The notes under the pieces are model-generated. The model made no database searches and was not told the origin of the DNA. It worked only from the letters and a program-made list of their open reading frames with translations. A stretch of 18,219 bases of DNA from SIG565 sp045647785 (lineage in GTDB: Bacteria > Bacillota > Clostridia > Oscillospirales > Acutalibacteraceae): positions 1 through 18,219 of the forward strand of contig JAZRMU010000082.1 in NCBI GenBank assembly GCA_045647785.1. The letters are read 5' to 3'. This document shows, piece by piece, positions 7,915 through 16,097 of this stretch; the stretch's first letter is position 1; the number at the start of each line of letters is the position of its first letter. The position numbers were made by a program, and so were the translations under genes.

Positions 7915-10307
7915 TCTTCACTTGCTTTCATTTCAAGGAGCTGCTCTTTAGTGAGCAATACCTGACGCGGCTTTGAGCCCTCGTGCGGGCCTACCACGCC
8001 GCGCTCCTCCATAATATCCATAAGCCTTGCTGCACGAGCATATCCGAGCTTGAGCTTGCGCTGCAGCAGCGAGGTGGAAGCCTGACCAAGCTCAACAACG
8101 GTTTCTATAGCGGCGGGAAGCATAGAATCCTCTGCCTCGTCCCCTTCCTCACTAATACCTGTTCGTTGCTTTTTCTCTATCGTAGCCTGGCGCTCAATTT
8201 CGTGCATAATATCCTCATCGTAATCGCTTGAGTGATCACCCTTTATGTAATTAACAACAGCCTCAACCTCATCCTCACTTACAAAGCAGCCCTGCAAACG
8301 GTTAGGCTTGCTCGCACCCATTGGGTTAAAGAGCATATCGCCGCGACCGATAAGCTTTTCAGCACCCTGCTCATCAAGTATGGTGCGGCTATCAATTTGG
8401 CTGGAAACAGCGAATGCAATTCTGGTAGGAATATTCGCCTTGATAACACCTGTTACAACATCAACCGAGGGACGTTGTGTCGCGATAAGCAGGTGCATAC
8501 CTGCAGCACGCGCCTTGGCAGCAATACGGTTGATAGAATCCTCAACCTCTTTGGGCGAGGTCATCATAAGGTCGGCGAGCTCGTCTATGATGATAACAAT
8601 ATGCGGCATCTTCTGCATTTCAGGGTTAGCCTCGGCAAGCTTATTGTAGCCTGCAATATCCTTAACGCCCGATTCAGCAAGAATGTTATACCGCCTGTCC
8701 ATTTCACTAACCGCCCAACAAAGGGCACCCGACGCCTTGCGCGGGTCGGTTACAACGGGAACGAGCAGATGCGGAATACCGTTATAAACGCCAAGCTCAA
8801 CTACCTTCGGGTCAATCATAAGCAATTTTACCTCATCGGGTGTGGCTTTATATAAAAGGCTGATGATTACCGAGTTAATGCAAACCGATTTACCCGAGCC
8901 TGTTGCACCGGCGATAAGACCGTGGGGCATTTTTGCAATATCGGTTACAACCACATTTCCGCCGATATCGCGACCGAGCGCTACCGTCAGCTTACTCTTG
9001 GAGCCTGTGAAGGCGGATGACTCAATAATCTCTCGCACACCAACAATACTGCTTTGCTTGTTTGGCACTTCGATACCAACTGCAGCCTTATTGGGGATGG
9101 GTGCTTCAATTCTAACACCTGCAGTTGCAAGATTTAAAGCTATATCATCGGCAAGATTGGTGATCTTGCTGATTTTTACACCCGCACACGGCTGAAGCTC
9201 ATAGCGGGTAACCGTCGGACCGCGGGAAATATCAACAATTCTAGTTTCAACACCGAATGAACGCAGAGTATCAACAAGCCTTGCTGCGGTTGAATCAAGG
9301 TCGGCAGAGGTTGCTGCCGCACTTTCAAAATTCGGTGCTTTAAGCAGAGATACAGGCGGGAATTTATATGTATCCTCCTCGGTAATAACAATACCGCCCT
9401 GCTTATTTTTAATTTCCTCCTCGATTTCCTTTTCAGCCTCGGGATCGTGCTTAACGCGTTGGGGCGGCTCTTTATTCTCCGCCTCCTCGGCTACCGTTTC
9501 CTCGGCAGCAGAAGACAAGGCTGTATTAATTTTTTCCTTTTCTGTGGGTGCTTCGGGAACATCAACACCGTTATATGTTGCAACTAAACGCTTGCCCTTT
9601 TCATTAAGATCGGACATATCGGGATTCGGCTTATCGGAAATATCGTCGAGCGGAATATCCACATTCATACGCCGTTTTTCCTTTTCCGCCATACGCGCAA
9701 AGGCATCCTCTGAGTGTGCCTCAATTTTCTGAACAGGCTTTGCAATCGCTTTAAACAAGGCAATAAGTGTTGTGCCTGTTAAAATCATAAATGCCACAAA
9801 AAGCAGAATTATAATAGTGATAACAGCACCTGTATCTCCAAAAACACGCACAAAAGGCTCGCCTATCAGCGCACCGATAAAGCCCGCGCTTTTAAGCTGG
9901 GTACCGGCAGTGTATGCGTTAGTTACATGCTGCCAGAAGGGTATATCTCCCTTGGGGTTTTTAATGAAAATATCGATAGCAGCGCCAACAAATACAGCGA
10001 GAACGCCACCCTCAATCATTTTAACCTTTATGGTATCGCGAAAGCGGTCGAGTGCTGCAAGAATTGCGATAGCGCCCATATAAACAGGGTAAAAGAACGC
10101 TGTTACACCGAAAATACCAAAGCTTATATTATGTAAAACATTCCAGAATTTTTCGCCCGGTATTAAAACAATGCACAATATGAATACAGCCACAGCAAAC
10201 CATACAACAGCCATTACCTGCTTCTTGCCGCTATTTACATTAGCGGCGCGCTCTCTGGCAGCTGCTGCCTGTGTTTTCTTTGGTCTGCCTCTTTTTTTAG
10301 TTGCCAT
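7911..10307 (-). CDS. ftsK: DNA translocase FtsK/SpoIIIE
   Basis: A 798-residue membrane-bound motor that pumps chromosomal DNA across the closing septum (or into the forespore, if the organism sporulates). Four transmembrane segments occupy about 31-180, then a Glu-rich, low-complexity linker (about 190-310). The motor follows: alpha domain about 320-420, Walker A GATGSGKS (467-474), Walker B VIIIDE (571-576), ATQRPSVDVVTG near 609-620. A winged-helix gamma domain at about 725-795 (GYARAARLMDIMEERGVVG) reads oriented DNA signals. Start ATG at 10307 has GGGAG 7 bases upstream. It follows tepA by 25 bases; a tepA-spoIIIE neighbourhood is also known in Bacillus. FtsK versus SpoIIIE cannot be settled from the sequence alone. 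Confidence 0.96.
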   Translation of the reverse strand: MATKKRGRPKKTQAAAARERAANVNSGKKQVMAVVWFAVAVFILCIVLIPGEKFWNVLHNISFGIFGVTAFFYPVYMGAIAILAALDRFRDTIKVKMIEGGVLAVFVGAAIDIFIKNPKGDIPFWQHVTNAYTAGTQLKSAGFIGALIGEPFVRVFGDTGAVITIIILLFVAFMILTGTTLIALFKAIAKPVQKIEAHSEDAFARMAEKEKRRMNVDIPLDDISDKPNPDMSDLNEKGKRLVATYNGVDVPEAPTEKEKINTALSSAAEETVAEEAENKEPPQRVKHDPEAEKEIEEEIKNKQGGIVITEEDTYKFPPVSLLKAPNFESAAATSADLDSTAARLVDTLRSFGVETRIVDISRGPTVTRYELQPCAGVKISKITNLADDIALNLATAGVRIEAPIPNKAAVGIEVPNKQSSIVGVREIIESSAFTGSKSKLTVALGRDIGGNVVVTDIAKMPHGLIAGATGSGKSVCINSVIISLLYKATPDEVKLLMIDPKVVELGVYNGIPHLLVPVVTDPRKASGALCWAVSEMDRRYNILAESGVKDIAGYNKLAEANPEMQKMPHIVIIIDELADLMMTSPKEVEDSINRIAAKARAAGMHLLIATQRPSVDVVTGVIKANIPTRIAFAVSSQIDSRTILDEQGAEKLIGRGDMLFNPMGASKPNRLQGCFVSEDEVEAVVNYIKGDHSSDYDEDIMHEIERQATIEKKQRTGISEEGDEAEDSMLPAAIETVVELGQASTSLLQRKLKLGYARAARLMDIMEERGVVGPHEGSKPRQVLLTKEQLLEMKASEE

Positions 10308-10332
10308 AAATACACTCCCTATGTATAGCCGA

Positions 10333-11007
10333 TTATTCGGCTTTTTCTATTAATTTATAAAGATACTCAACTGCATCGTGCAGCCCGCCGAGGCTGTTAA
10401 TCAGCCCCTCCTTAACCGCAAGCTCGCCGCAAAGCACCGAGCCCACATCGGTTATAAGCTCACCCGTATTCATCATAAGCTCGGTAAAGCGTTCGGGAGT
10501 AATTCCCGAATTTTTAGCCACAAAGCCTGTTATTCTTTCCTGCATACGCTGAAAATGATTAAGCATTTGGGGAACACCGATTACAAGCCCGTTCATCCTA
10601 ACGGGATGCACCGTCATAGTGGCAGAGGGCACTATAAAAGAATGCTTTGCCGAAACAGCAAGCGGAACACCGATTGAATGACCGCCGCCGAGCACCAACG
10701 ATACCGTAGGCTTTTTCATTCCTGCAATCAGTTCTGCAAGGGCAAGCCCCGCCTCGACATCACCGCCGACGGTATTAAGAATTATCAGCACACCCTCAAT
10801 TTCGCTATCCTGTTCAATTGCTACCAAAAGCGGAATTAAATGCTCATACTTTGTTGTTTTGCTCTGCTCCGGTAGAACAGTATGCCCCTCAATTTCGCCT
10901 ACAATGGTTACACACTGTATTTTATGGCGGCTATCTGATACGGCAACGCTTGCAAAGTCTTCTATGCTCTCACGAAGTTGCTCACTCTTTTTGTTTTCTT
11001 CTTCCAT
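10333..11007 (-). CDS. tepA: TepA-type ClpP-like serine protease
   Basis: A 224-residue cytosolic member of the ClpP/crotonase fold. The catalytic Ser is S111 in GGGHSIG (a GxSxG nucleophile elbow) and the likely His is H134 in TVHPVRMNG; LNTVGGDVEAGLALAE (from 78) is the typical ClpP oxyanion region. Sequence and synteny fit TepA (B. subtilis YmfB), originally named as a translocation-enhancing protein and found beside spoIIIE. It is divergent from true ClpP, so it should not be taken as the partner of ClpC. The ATG at 11007 is preferred (GAGGAG 7 bases upstream) over an in-frame TTG at 11022 that overlaps that ribosome site. First gene of its operon, driven by the promoter at 11062-11090. 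Confidence 0.88.
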   Translation of the reverse strand: MEEENKKSEQLRESIEDFASVAVSDSRHKIQCVTIVGEIEGHTVLPEQSKTTKYEHLIPLLVAIEQDSEIEGVLIILNTVGGDVEAGLALAELIAGMKKPTVSLVLGGGHSIGVPLAVSAKHSFIVPSATMTVHPVRMNGLVIGVPQMLNHFQRMQERITGFVAKNSGITPERFTELMMNTGELITDVGSVLCGELAVKEGLINSLGGLHDAVEYLYKLIEKAE

Positions 11008-11061
11008 ATTACCACTCCTCAAACACTAGTATTTGAGTTTTGGCAATAATGATACATAATA

Positions 11062-11090
11062 ATTATATCAAATAACAATAAATAATTCAA
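11062..11090 (-). promoter_or_regulatory. Strong sigma-A promoter for the tepA-ftsK operon
   Basis: Minus-strand -35 TTGAAT (11085-11090), exact 17-base spacer, perfect -10 TATAAT (11062-11067), about 55 bases upstream of the tepA ATG, in an AT-rich gap after the clpC terminator. Confidence 0.8.
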
Positions 11091-11120
11091 GAGAAAACCA
11101 CACATTTAAACATTGTTTGC

Positions 11121-11155
11121 AAAAAAATAGCGGCGGAAGCATTCTCCCGCCGCTA
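11121..11155 (-). terminator. Rho-independent terminator of the clpC operon
   Basis: A GC-rich perfect 9-bp stem (11128-11136 with 11147-11155, TAGCGGCGG and its complement), 10-base loop, followed on the minus strand by seven T residues (11121-11127). It lies just after the clpC stop. Confidence 0.93.
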
Positions 11156-11162
11156 CAATACA

Positions 11163-13613
11163 TTATTTACTTACAATATACTCATTATTCCTATAATCGA
11201 CATTGATTTTATCGCCGCTTTGGATAGTGCCGTCGAGCAGTTTTTCACTGAACATATCCTCAATTTTGTTTTGAATTGCGCGGCGAAGCGGTCGAGCGCC
11301 ATACACAGGGTCAAACCCCGCTGATGCGATAGCCGACAAGCATTCCTCGCTAAAGCTCACCTCAACACCGAGAGACAGCATCCTGCTTTTAAGAACTTCC
11401 AGCATTTTTTCGGCAATCTTTTTGATATCCTCGTGAGAAAGCTTGTGGAATACAACAGTATCGTCAATTCGATTTAAGAACTCCGGTCGAAAGGCCTTTT
11501 TAAGCTCATTTAAAACCGTTTCACGAATCGCTTTATAGTCCCCCGCAGCGCCTTCGTCGGCTGCAAAGCCAAAGCTCTGCTTTTTCTCGGTTATAAGGCG
11601 AGCGCCGATGTTTGAGGTCATAACAACAACCGTGTTTTTAAAGTTCACTCGCCTACCCTGCGAATCGGTTAAAACACCGTCATCGAGAATCTGCAAAAGG
11701 ATATTAAATACATCGGGGTGAGCCTTTTCGATTTCATCAAAAAGCACTACCGAATAGGGCTTGCTTCGCACCTTTTCGGTGAGTTGACCCCCCTCATCAA
11801 AGCCTACATATCCGGGTGGTGAACCGATTAAGCGCGATACGGTATGCTTCTCCATATATTCCGACATATCAAGCCTAATCATAGCGTTATCGCTACCGAA
11901 CATAGCGTTAGCGAGCGCCTTACAAAGTTCAGTTTTACCAACACCCGTTGGACCTAAAAAGATGAAAGAGCCTATAGGGCGATTAGGGTCCTTAAGCCCT
12001 ACTCTACCGCGTCGGATAGCGCGCGAAAGCGCTGTTACAGCCTCGTTTTGACCTATAATTCTTTTATGCAGTTCATCCTCAAGACGAAGCAGTCTTTCGC
12101 TCTCGCTCTCGTTAAGCTGCGTTAACGGAACTCCCGTCCAAAGGGACACTATTTCGGCAATTTCATTTTCGGTTACCGTGCCGCCTCCCGCCTGCTTCCA
12201 TTCCTTGCGGCTGGAGTCAAGTCTTTCGGATAGCTCCCGCGACTTATCACGAAGCATGGCTGCAGCCTCAAAATCCTGATTTGCTGCTGCCTCGGCTTTT
12301 TTTGCATCGATATCCTGAAGCTCGCTTTCGAGTTCTTTTATGGTATCGGGCGGTGATGAATTGCGAAGGCGCACCCTCGACCCCGCCTCATCAATAAGGT
12401 CGATAGCCTTGTCGGGCAGAAAGCGATCGGTTATATAGCGGGCGGAAAGAGCTACTGCTGCAGCAAGGGCAGCATCCTCTATAGCCACACCGTGGTGAGT
12501 TTCATACTTTTCCTTTAGCCCCTTTAAAATCTGCAGAGCATCCTCTTCGCTCGGTTCCCCTACCGTTACAGGCTGGAAGCGGCGTTCCAGAGCTGCATCC
12601 TTTTCGATGTTTTTGCGATATTCGGCTATAGTTGTAGCGCCGATAACCTGCATTTCACCGCGTGCGAGAGCCGGCTTTAAAATATTTGCGGCATCGGTCG
12701 CACCCTCGGCAGCGCCCGCACCGACAATATTGTGGATTTCATCTATAAACAGAATAACATCCGAATTTTCGCTCACCTCATCGATTACTGCCTTGATTCT
12801 TTCCTCAAAATCTCCGCGGTATTTTGTGCCCGCAACCATTCCTGTAAGGTCGAGCGAAATCAACCTTTTGCCAAGCAAAATTTCGGGAACACTACCCTCG
12901 GAAATTTTAAGTGCCAAACCCTCGGCGATAGCGGTTTTACCAACGCCCGGCTCGCCTATAAGACAGGGATTATTTTTAGTTCTGCGGCAAAGAATTTGAA
13001 TTACTCTTTCGATTTCCTCACCCCTACCGATAACCGGGTCTAATTTCCCATCAGCCGCAGCGGCGGTAAGGTCGCGCCCGAATTTATCGAGATTCGGTGT
13101 GCTGCTATTTTTCTTTTGATTTCCCTTTCTCTTCGCTTTGCCGCTATTTTGCGAACCGCTATAGGTATTTTCAAAGCCCGCTGCATTAAGCGCCTCGGAG
13201 GTTAAAAAAGCTGCATCCACACCCAGCTTTTTAATGAAGTTCAGCGCATAGTTTTCGCCGTCGCCAAGCAGTGCTATGAGCAAATGCTCTGTACCGCAAA
13301 GCTCCTTTCCCGCATTTCGGCTGCCTGTTGCTGCCATTTCTATAATGCGGTTGGCGCGGCTTGTAAAACCGGAGGGAGTAAGCGCGGTTTCGCTGCCCAC
13401 GCCTATTGTATCTGTTATCAGCTCGTTAATTTTCTCGGCAGTAACACCGTTATCCTCAAGCACTGCTGCCGCAACACCCGAGCCCACCTTTAAAAGACCC
13501 ATTAAAATATGCTCGCTGCCGATATAGGTATGACCCATTTTCTCGGCATAATGAATAGCAATATTAAGGGCCTCGTTTGCCTTGACTGTAAAGCCCTTAA
13601 AATTATATCTCAT
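11163..13613 (-). CDS. clpC: ClpC AAA+ unfoldase
   Basis: An 816-residue Hsp100 ATPase that unfolds substrates, including phospho-arginine-tagged proteins, and feeds them to ClpP. Two Clp-N repeats (about 1-145) contain IGSEHILMGL and CGTEHLLIAL, whose Glu residues match phospho-arginine contacts of B. subtilis ClpC. D1 has GEPGVGKT (220-227) and VILFIDEI (286-293); the middle region contains a UVR-like helical segment (about 426-465); D2 has GPTGVGKT (554-561), VVLFDEIEK (622-630) and an FGF tripeptide at 681-683 in the place of the ClpP-docking loop. Full length. The linker at 150-175 is rich in Lys, Ser, Asn and Gly. ATG at 13613 has GGGTGAT upstream, 5 bases after the mcsB stop. Last gene of the CtsR regulon operon. 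No clpP is present in the window. Confidence 0.97.
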   Translation of the reverse strand: MRYNFKGFTVKANEALNIAIHYAEKMGHTYIGSEHILMGLLKVGSGVAAAVLEDNGVTAEKINELITDTIGVGSETALTPSGFTSRANRIIEMAATGSRNAGKELCGTEHLLIALLGDGENYALNFIKKLGVDAAFLTSEALNAAGFENTYSGSQNSGKAKRKGNQKKNSSTPNLDKFGRDLTAAAADGKLDPVIGRGEEIERVIQILCRRTKNNPCLIGEPGVGKTAIAEGLALKISEGSVPEILLGKRLISLDLTGMVAGTKYRGDFEERIKAVIDEVSENSDVILFIDEIHNIVGAGAAEGATDAANILKPALARGEMQVIGATTIAEYRKNIEKDAALERRFQPVTVGEPSEEDALQILKGLKEKYETHHGVAIEDAALAAAVALSARYITDRFLPDKAIDLIDEAGSRVRLRNSSPPDTIKELESELQDIDAKKAEAAANQDFEAAAMLRDKSRELSERLDSSRKEWKQAGGGTVTENEIAEIVSLWTGVPLTQLNESESERLLRLEDELHKRIIGQNEAVTALSRAIRRGRVGLKDPNRPIGSFIFLGPTGVGKTELCKALANAMFGSDNAMIRLDMSEYMEKHTVSRLIGSPPGYVGFDEGGQLTEKVRSKPYSVVLFDEIEKAHPDVFNILLQILDDGVLTDSQGRRVNFKNTVVVMTSNIGARLITEKKQSFGFAADEGAAGDYKAIRETVLNELKKAFRPEFLNRIDDTVVFHKLSHEDIKKIAEKMLEVLKSRMLSLGVEVSFSEECLSAIASAGFDPVYGARPLRRAIQNKIEDMFSEKLLDGTIQSGDKINVDYRNNEYIVSK

Positions 13614-13618
13614 TTATA

Positions 13619-14629
13619 TCACCCCAACGTTTCTCTTATAACCTGCGCGCGCTGTCTATCGCGGTCGGCAGCATCGGTAACACCGTATTTTGAAATCAGT
13701 GTATTGGGCTGACATTCCACAAGCAGCTGCATCGGCAGGCTCTTTTCTATATCTATTATGCCCATACCGCTGCCAAGTTTAATCAGCGATAAAAGCTCCA
13801 TCATTTCCTTGCCCGAAATAATACGGGCATTCTTTAATATGCCATAGGCTCTGAAAATATTATCCTCAAGCATAGTTTTATCTGAATTTTCGCGTTCCTC
13901 TATTTCACGCGCCACGAACTGCATCGCAACATTTTGCAAATTAGAAACAGCATCATTTTCGGTAATACCGAGTGTTATCTGATTTGACAGCTGATAAAGT
14001 CCGGCACCCGATTTACTGCCTTCTCCGTAAAGGCCACGAACGGTGAATCCGATTTTGCTTACCGCCTCGGAAAGCTGCGGCATAGCAGACACTAAATCAA
14101 GCATCGGCAGATGCAACATCACCGACGCGCGAAGTCCTGTGCCTATATTTGTTGGGCATTCGGTTAAATAACCGAGCGCATTATGATAGCTGAAATGCAG
14201 CCTCTCGCAAAGAAGCGTATCGAGCCTCTCGGCAATATCGTAAGCACGCTGCAGGTCGAGTCCCGCAAGCAGCACCTGAATGCGCAGATGGTCTTCCTCG
14301 CCTATCATTATAGATACCGACTCATCGCTTGAGAGAATAATGGCTCTGCCCGCGCTGTTTTCGGCGAAGGCGGGGCTTATGATATGCCTTTCAACCATGG
14401 CATAAATTTCTGCTTTGGGGACATTATCCATTTCTATAAATTTTAGGCTTTTGGCGGCGGGGTCGTTTATGCTTTCAAGCGCATTTTTCACCATTTTATT
14501 AATTTCTGCGCGCTGCTCGGCACTTAATTTATTGCAAAACGGAAAACCCGAAATATTTCTCGCCAGCCTAACCCTTGAGGATACAATAATATCACTCTCG
14601 GGACCTATAGTATTATACCAATTAGCCAT
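13619..14629 (-). CDS. mcsB: Protein-arginine kinase McsB
   Basis: A 336-residue kinase that phosphorylates arginines on proteins, inactivating CtsR and marking clients for ClpC-ClpP. The fold is that of ATP:guanido phosphotransferases. Visible marks are the ATP-binding start SSRVRLARN, the catalytic EEDHLRIQ segment (about residue 117), the conserved cysteine region TECPTNIGTGLRASVMLHLP, and near the C terminus RDRQRA, matching the RDxxRA motif of the allosteric phospho-arginine pocket. Length is slightly under the Bacillus protein. The ATG at 14629 lies inside the end of mcsA (8-base overlap) with AGGAG 7 bases upstream, implying coupled synthesis of the two partners. Confidence 0.96.
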   Translation of the reverse strand: MANWYNTIGPESDIIVSSRVRLARNISGFPFCNKLSAEQRAEINKMVKNALESINDPAAKSLKFIEMDNVPKAEIYAMVERHIISPAFAENSAGRAIILSSDESVSIMIGEEDHLRIQVLLAGLDLQRAYDIAERLDTLLCERLHFSYHNALGYLTECPTNIGTGLRASVMLHLPMLDLVSAMPQLSEAVSKIGFTVRGLYGEGSKSGAGLYQLSNQITLGITENDAVSNLQNVAMQFVAREIEERENSDKTMLEDNIFRAYGILKNARIISGKEMMELLSLIKLGSGMGIIDIEKSLPMQLLVECQPNTLISKYGVTDAADRDRQRAQVIRETLG

Positions 14630-15119
14630 TCTGCTTCTCCTGCCTTTCTATTTCTTTGATGCGGTCGCGCACGGTTGCCGCCTGCTCAAACTCCTCCGCC
14701 ACTACAAGGCTGTGAAGTGTGCGGCGAAGTGTTTCGAGCTCGCTCTCTATGGGTACCACCGCAAGCGGAGCATTGTTGGGCACCTTGCCTATATGCTTAA
14801 CGCTGCCGTGCACCCTCTTAAGATAGGGGGATAGCTCATTGTAAAACTGTGTATAGCATTCCTCACAGCCAACCTTACCAGAATTTACAATGCCTCTGAA
14901 ATTCATACCGCATTTCGGGCAGGCTTTCTCGCGAAGCTGCTGATTTTCACTTAAAATATCGCCGAACATTGAGGAAAGCAGACTGGCAAATCCGCCGCCC
15001 GCCGATATTCCATACTGCCCTGCGCATTGTGAGCAAAGGTGCTTACTGGTGGCAACGCCGTTTATAATTCTTTTCACAAAGGTTGTAGCGGTATTTTTAC
15101 CGCAGTTTTCACATAACAT
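14622..15119 (-). CDS. mcsA: McsA, zinc-binding activator of McsB
   Basis: A 165-residue protein that activates the McsB kinase and acts with it on CtsR. It has two pairs of CxxC zinc motifs: CENC (3-6) with CSQC (29-32), then CPKC with CEEC, and a C-terminal UVR motif (AEEFEQAATVRDRIKEIE). Arrangement and length agree with the family. ATG at 15119 has AAGGAGG about 9 bases upstream, and that ribosome site overlaps the ctsR stop codon. Second gene of the operon. Confidence 0.95.
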   Translation of the reverse strand: MLCENCGKNTATTFVKRIINGVATSKHLCSQCAGQYGISAGGGFASLLSSMFGDILSENQQLREKACPKCGMNFRGIVNSGKVGCEECYTQFYNELSPYLKRVHGSVKHIGKVPNNAPLAVVPIESELETLRRTLHSLVVAEEFEQAATVRDRIKEIERQEKQNG

Positions 15120-15131
15120 ATAAACTCCTCC

Positions 15132-15584
15132 TTAAAGTTGAGTAAGCAGCAGCTGCTTCAAGAGCGAGGCACGCATTATATCGCGATACATAACCGGCAG
15201 ACAGTTAAGTGTCCTTTCCCCTACAGCCGCCTTGAATATTTTAGCGGTTTCACTATCAACTATGCCCGACTGCAGACAGTTTTCAATAACAATTCTCGCC
15301 GACATAGCATCAAGCGTTTCGCCTATAGCGTTTATTATGTGCATTATTGCACTTGAGCGGTTAAGTCGTACTCTTTTAATTTTAATGTAGCCACCGCCAC
15401 CTCTGCGACTTTCTATAATATATCCGTGCTCGGGCGTGAAGCGCGAGGACAGAACATAGTTAATCTGACTTGGCACGCAGCCCATCAGAGCTGCCAACTC
15501 ATTACGCTGAATTTCAGCGACATTATCACCCGATTCATCGAGCATTCTTATAATTTCTTCGGTTATTAAATCACTAATTCTCAT
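15132..15584 (-). CDS. ctsR: CtsR transcriptional repressor of class III heat-shock genes
   Basis: A 150-residue DNA-binding repressor that senses heat and is inactivated by McsB/McsA. The N-terminal winged helix-turn-helix includes RNELAALMGCVPSQINYVLSSRF and the glycine-rich wing RRGGGGYIKI, known in this family as the heat-sensing tip. The C-terminal dimer domain carries a typical LLKQLLL end. First gene of ctsR-mcsA-mcsB-clpC. The ATG at 15584 has AGAGGTG just upstream, close behind one CtsR operator, so autorepression is expected. Confidence 0.96.
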   Translation of the reverse strand: MRISDLITEEIIRMLDESGDNVAEIQRNELAALMGCVPSQINYVLSSRFTPEHGYIIESRRGGGGYIKIKRVRLNRSSAIMHIINAIGETLDAMSARIVIENCLQSGIVDSETAKIFKAAVGERTLNCLPVMYRDIMRASLLKQLLLTQL

Positions 15585-15596
15585 ACAGCACCTCTT

Positions 15597-15613
15597 TTTG
15601 ACTTTTACTGACC
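15597..15613 (-). promoter_or_regulatory. CtsR operator, downstream copy
   Basis: Minus strand: GGTCAGT, AAA spacer, AGTCAAA. This fits the tandem heptad CtsR box (consensus R-GTCAAA, NAN, R-GTCAAA) with two mismatches in the first heptad. It lies between the -10 box and the ctsR ribosome site. Confidence 0.8.
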
Positions 15614-15621
15614 TTACTTAT

Positions 15622-15649
15622 ATTATACACGAAAGTCAGGAAAAGTCAA
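15622..15649 (-). promoter_or_regulatory. Sigma-A promoter of the ctsR operon
   Basis: Minus-strand -35 TTGACT (15644-15649), 16-base spacer, perfect -10 TATAAT (15622-15627), about 40 bases upstream of the ctsR ATG. The -35 overlaps one CtsR operator; the other lies just downstream of the -10. Confidence 0.85.
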
Positions 15650-15650
15650 A
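15634..15650 (+). promoter_or_regulatory. CtsR operator, upstream copy
   Basis: Plus strand: AGTCAGG, AAA spacer, AGTCAAA, again the two-heptad CtsR box, with two mismatches in the first heptad. It covers the -35 box of the ctsR promoter and is inverted relative to the downstream copy. Confidence 0.8.
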
Positions 15651-15685
15651 TATTATTTTTTAATTTTTTTAAAGTAACACATTTT

Positions 15686-15702
15686 TATAATTCACATAGA
15701 AT
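15686..15702 (+). promoter_or_regulatory. Candidate -10 elements for the Cys-rich ORF
   Basis: A perfect TATAAT (15686-15691), without a recognisable -35, and just downstream CATAGAAT (15695-15702), which resembles the CATA-NNN-T -10 of sporulation sigma factors E and K. Either could serve the small ORF starting at 15730. Weak evidence. Confidence 0.3.
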
Positions 15703-15729
15703 GAAGTAGTTGAAAGGGGGTTAAAAAAT

Positions 15730-15852
15730 ATGTGTTGTAATTCTTTCGGCGGTAGCAACTGCACCTGGATCCTCATCGTTATCCTTATTCTCTGCTGCTG
15801 TGGCGGTAATGGCGGCTGCGACAATGGCTGCGGCAACAACGGCTGCTGCTAA
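15730..15852 (+). CDS. 40-residue Cys/Gly-rich small membrane protein
   Basis: An ATG with AAGGGGG 9 bases upstream opens a 40-codon frame with 10 cysteines and 10 glycines. After MCCNSFGGSNC comes one short hydrophobic stretch (WILIVILIL, 13-21), then CCC and a Gly/Asn/Cys-rich tail ending CC. The ribosome site, clean stop and perfect terminator 19 bases after the stop support a real monocistronic gene. Similar tiny Cys-rich proteins in Clostridia are sometimes given the misleading automatic name 'chorion class high-cysteine protein'; I recognise the type only from composition and layout. Metal binding, thiol cross-linking or a spore-coat role are guesses. It is divergent from ctsR across about 145 bases that hold both CtsR boxes. 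Confidence 0.72.
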   Translation: MCCNSFGGSNCTWILIVILILCCCGGNGGCDNGCGNNGCC

Positions 15853-15871
15853 TTAGCCCTACGCTCTACAA

Positions 15872-15903
15872 AAAAGTCCCCAAGTAAATGCTTGGGGACT
15901 TTT
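15872..15903 (+). terminator. Strong terminator after the Cys-rich ORF
   Basis: A perfect 13-bp stem (15872-15884 AAAAGTCCCCAAG with 15891-15903) and a 6-base loop, with a T-rich tail on the plus strand. The following bases up to 16046 are AT-rich and hold no gene I can support. Confidence 0.92.
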
Positions 15904-16046
15904 GCTATTTAATTTTTATAATCTCACCTGTTTTGCGCATTCATATTAAATACCTACCATTTTTTGATTTCATAATAGCATATTTTTGTGCTAGTCAATA
16001 CATTTTTTGCAATCGGGTGGAAATATTCTGCAATAAAAACTAATTC

Positions 16047-16075
16047 TTTACTTTTATTTGGAATTATTGTATAGT
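16047..16075 (+). promoter_or_regulatory. Sigma-A promoter for the pseudouridine synthase gene
   Basis: -35 TTTACT (16047-16052), 17-base spacer, -10 TATAGT (16070-16075). Transcription would start near 16082, leaving room for the AGGTGAT ribosome site and a TTG start at 16098 but not for a ribosome site ahead of the ATG at 16092. Confidence 0.65.
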
Positions 16076-16097
16076 AAATATGTAGCAGGTGATGATT

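Noticed and set aside
8232..8855. 207-codon open frame on the plus strand inside ftsK
   Set aside because: It lies fully antisense to the conserved FtsK motor, with no ribosome site or recognisable domain; it is a by-product of codon bias.
10327..10342. 6-bp hairpin (AGCCGA/TCGGCT) followed by T residues on the plus strand
   Set aside because: No plus-strand gene ends here, and on the minus strand, where tepA and ftsK are read, no T-run follows; the short stem includes the tepA stop and is not convincing as a terminator.
10333..11007. Reading the ClpP-like gene as the ClpP partner of the neighbouring ClpC
   Set aside because: It is a divergent TepA-type protein, is separated from clpC by a strong terminator and its own promoter, and fits the tepA-spoIIIE neighbourhood instead.
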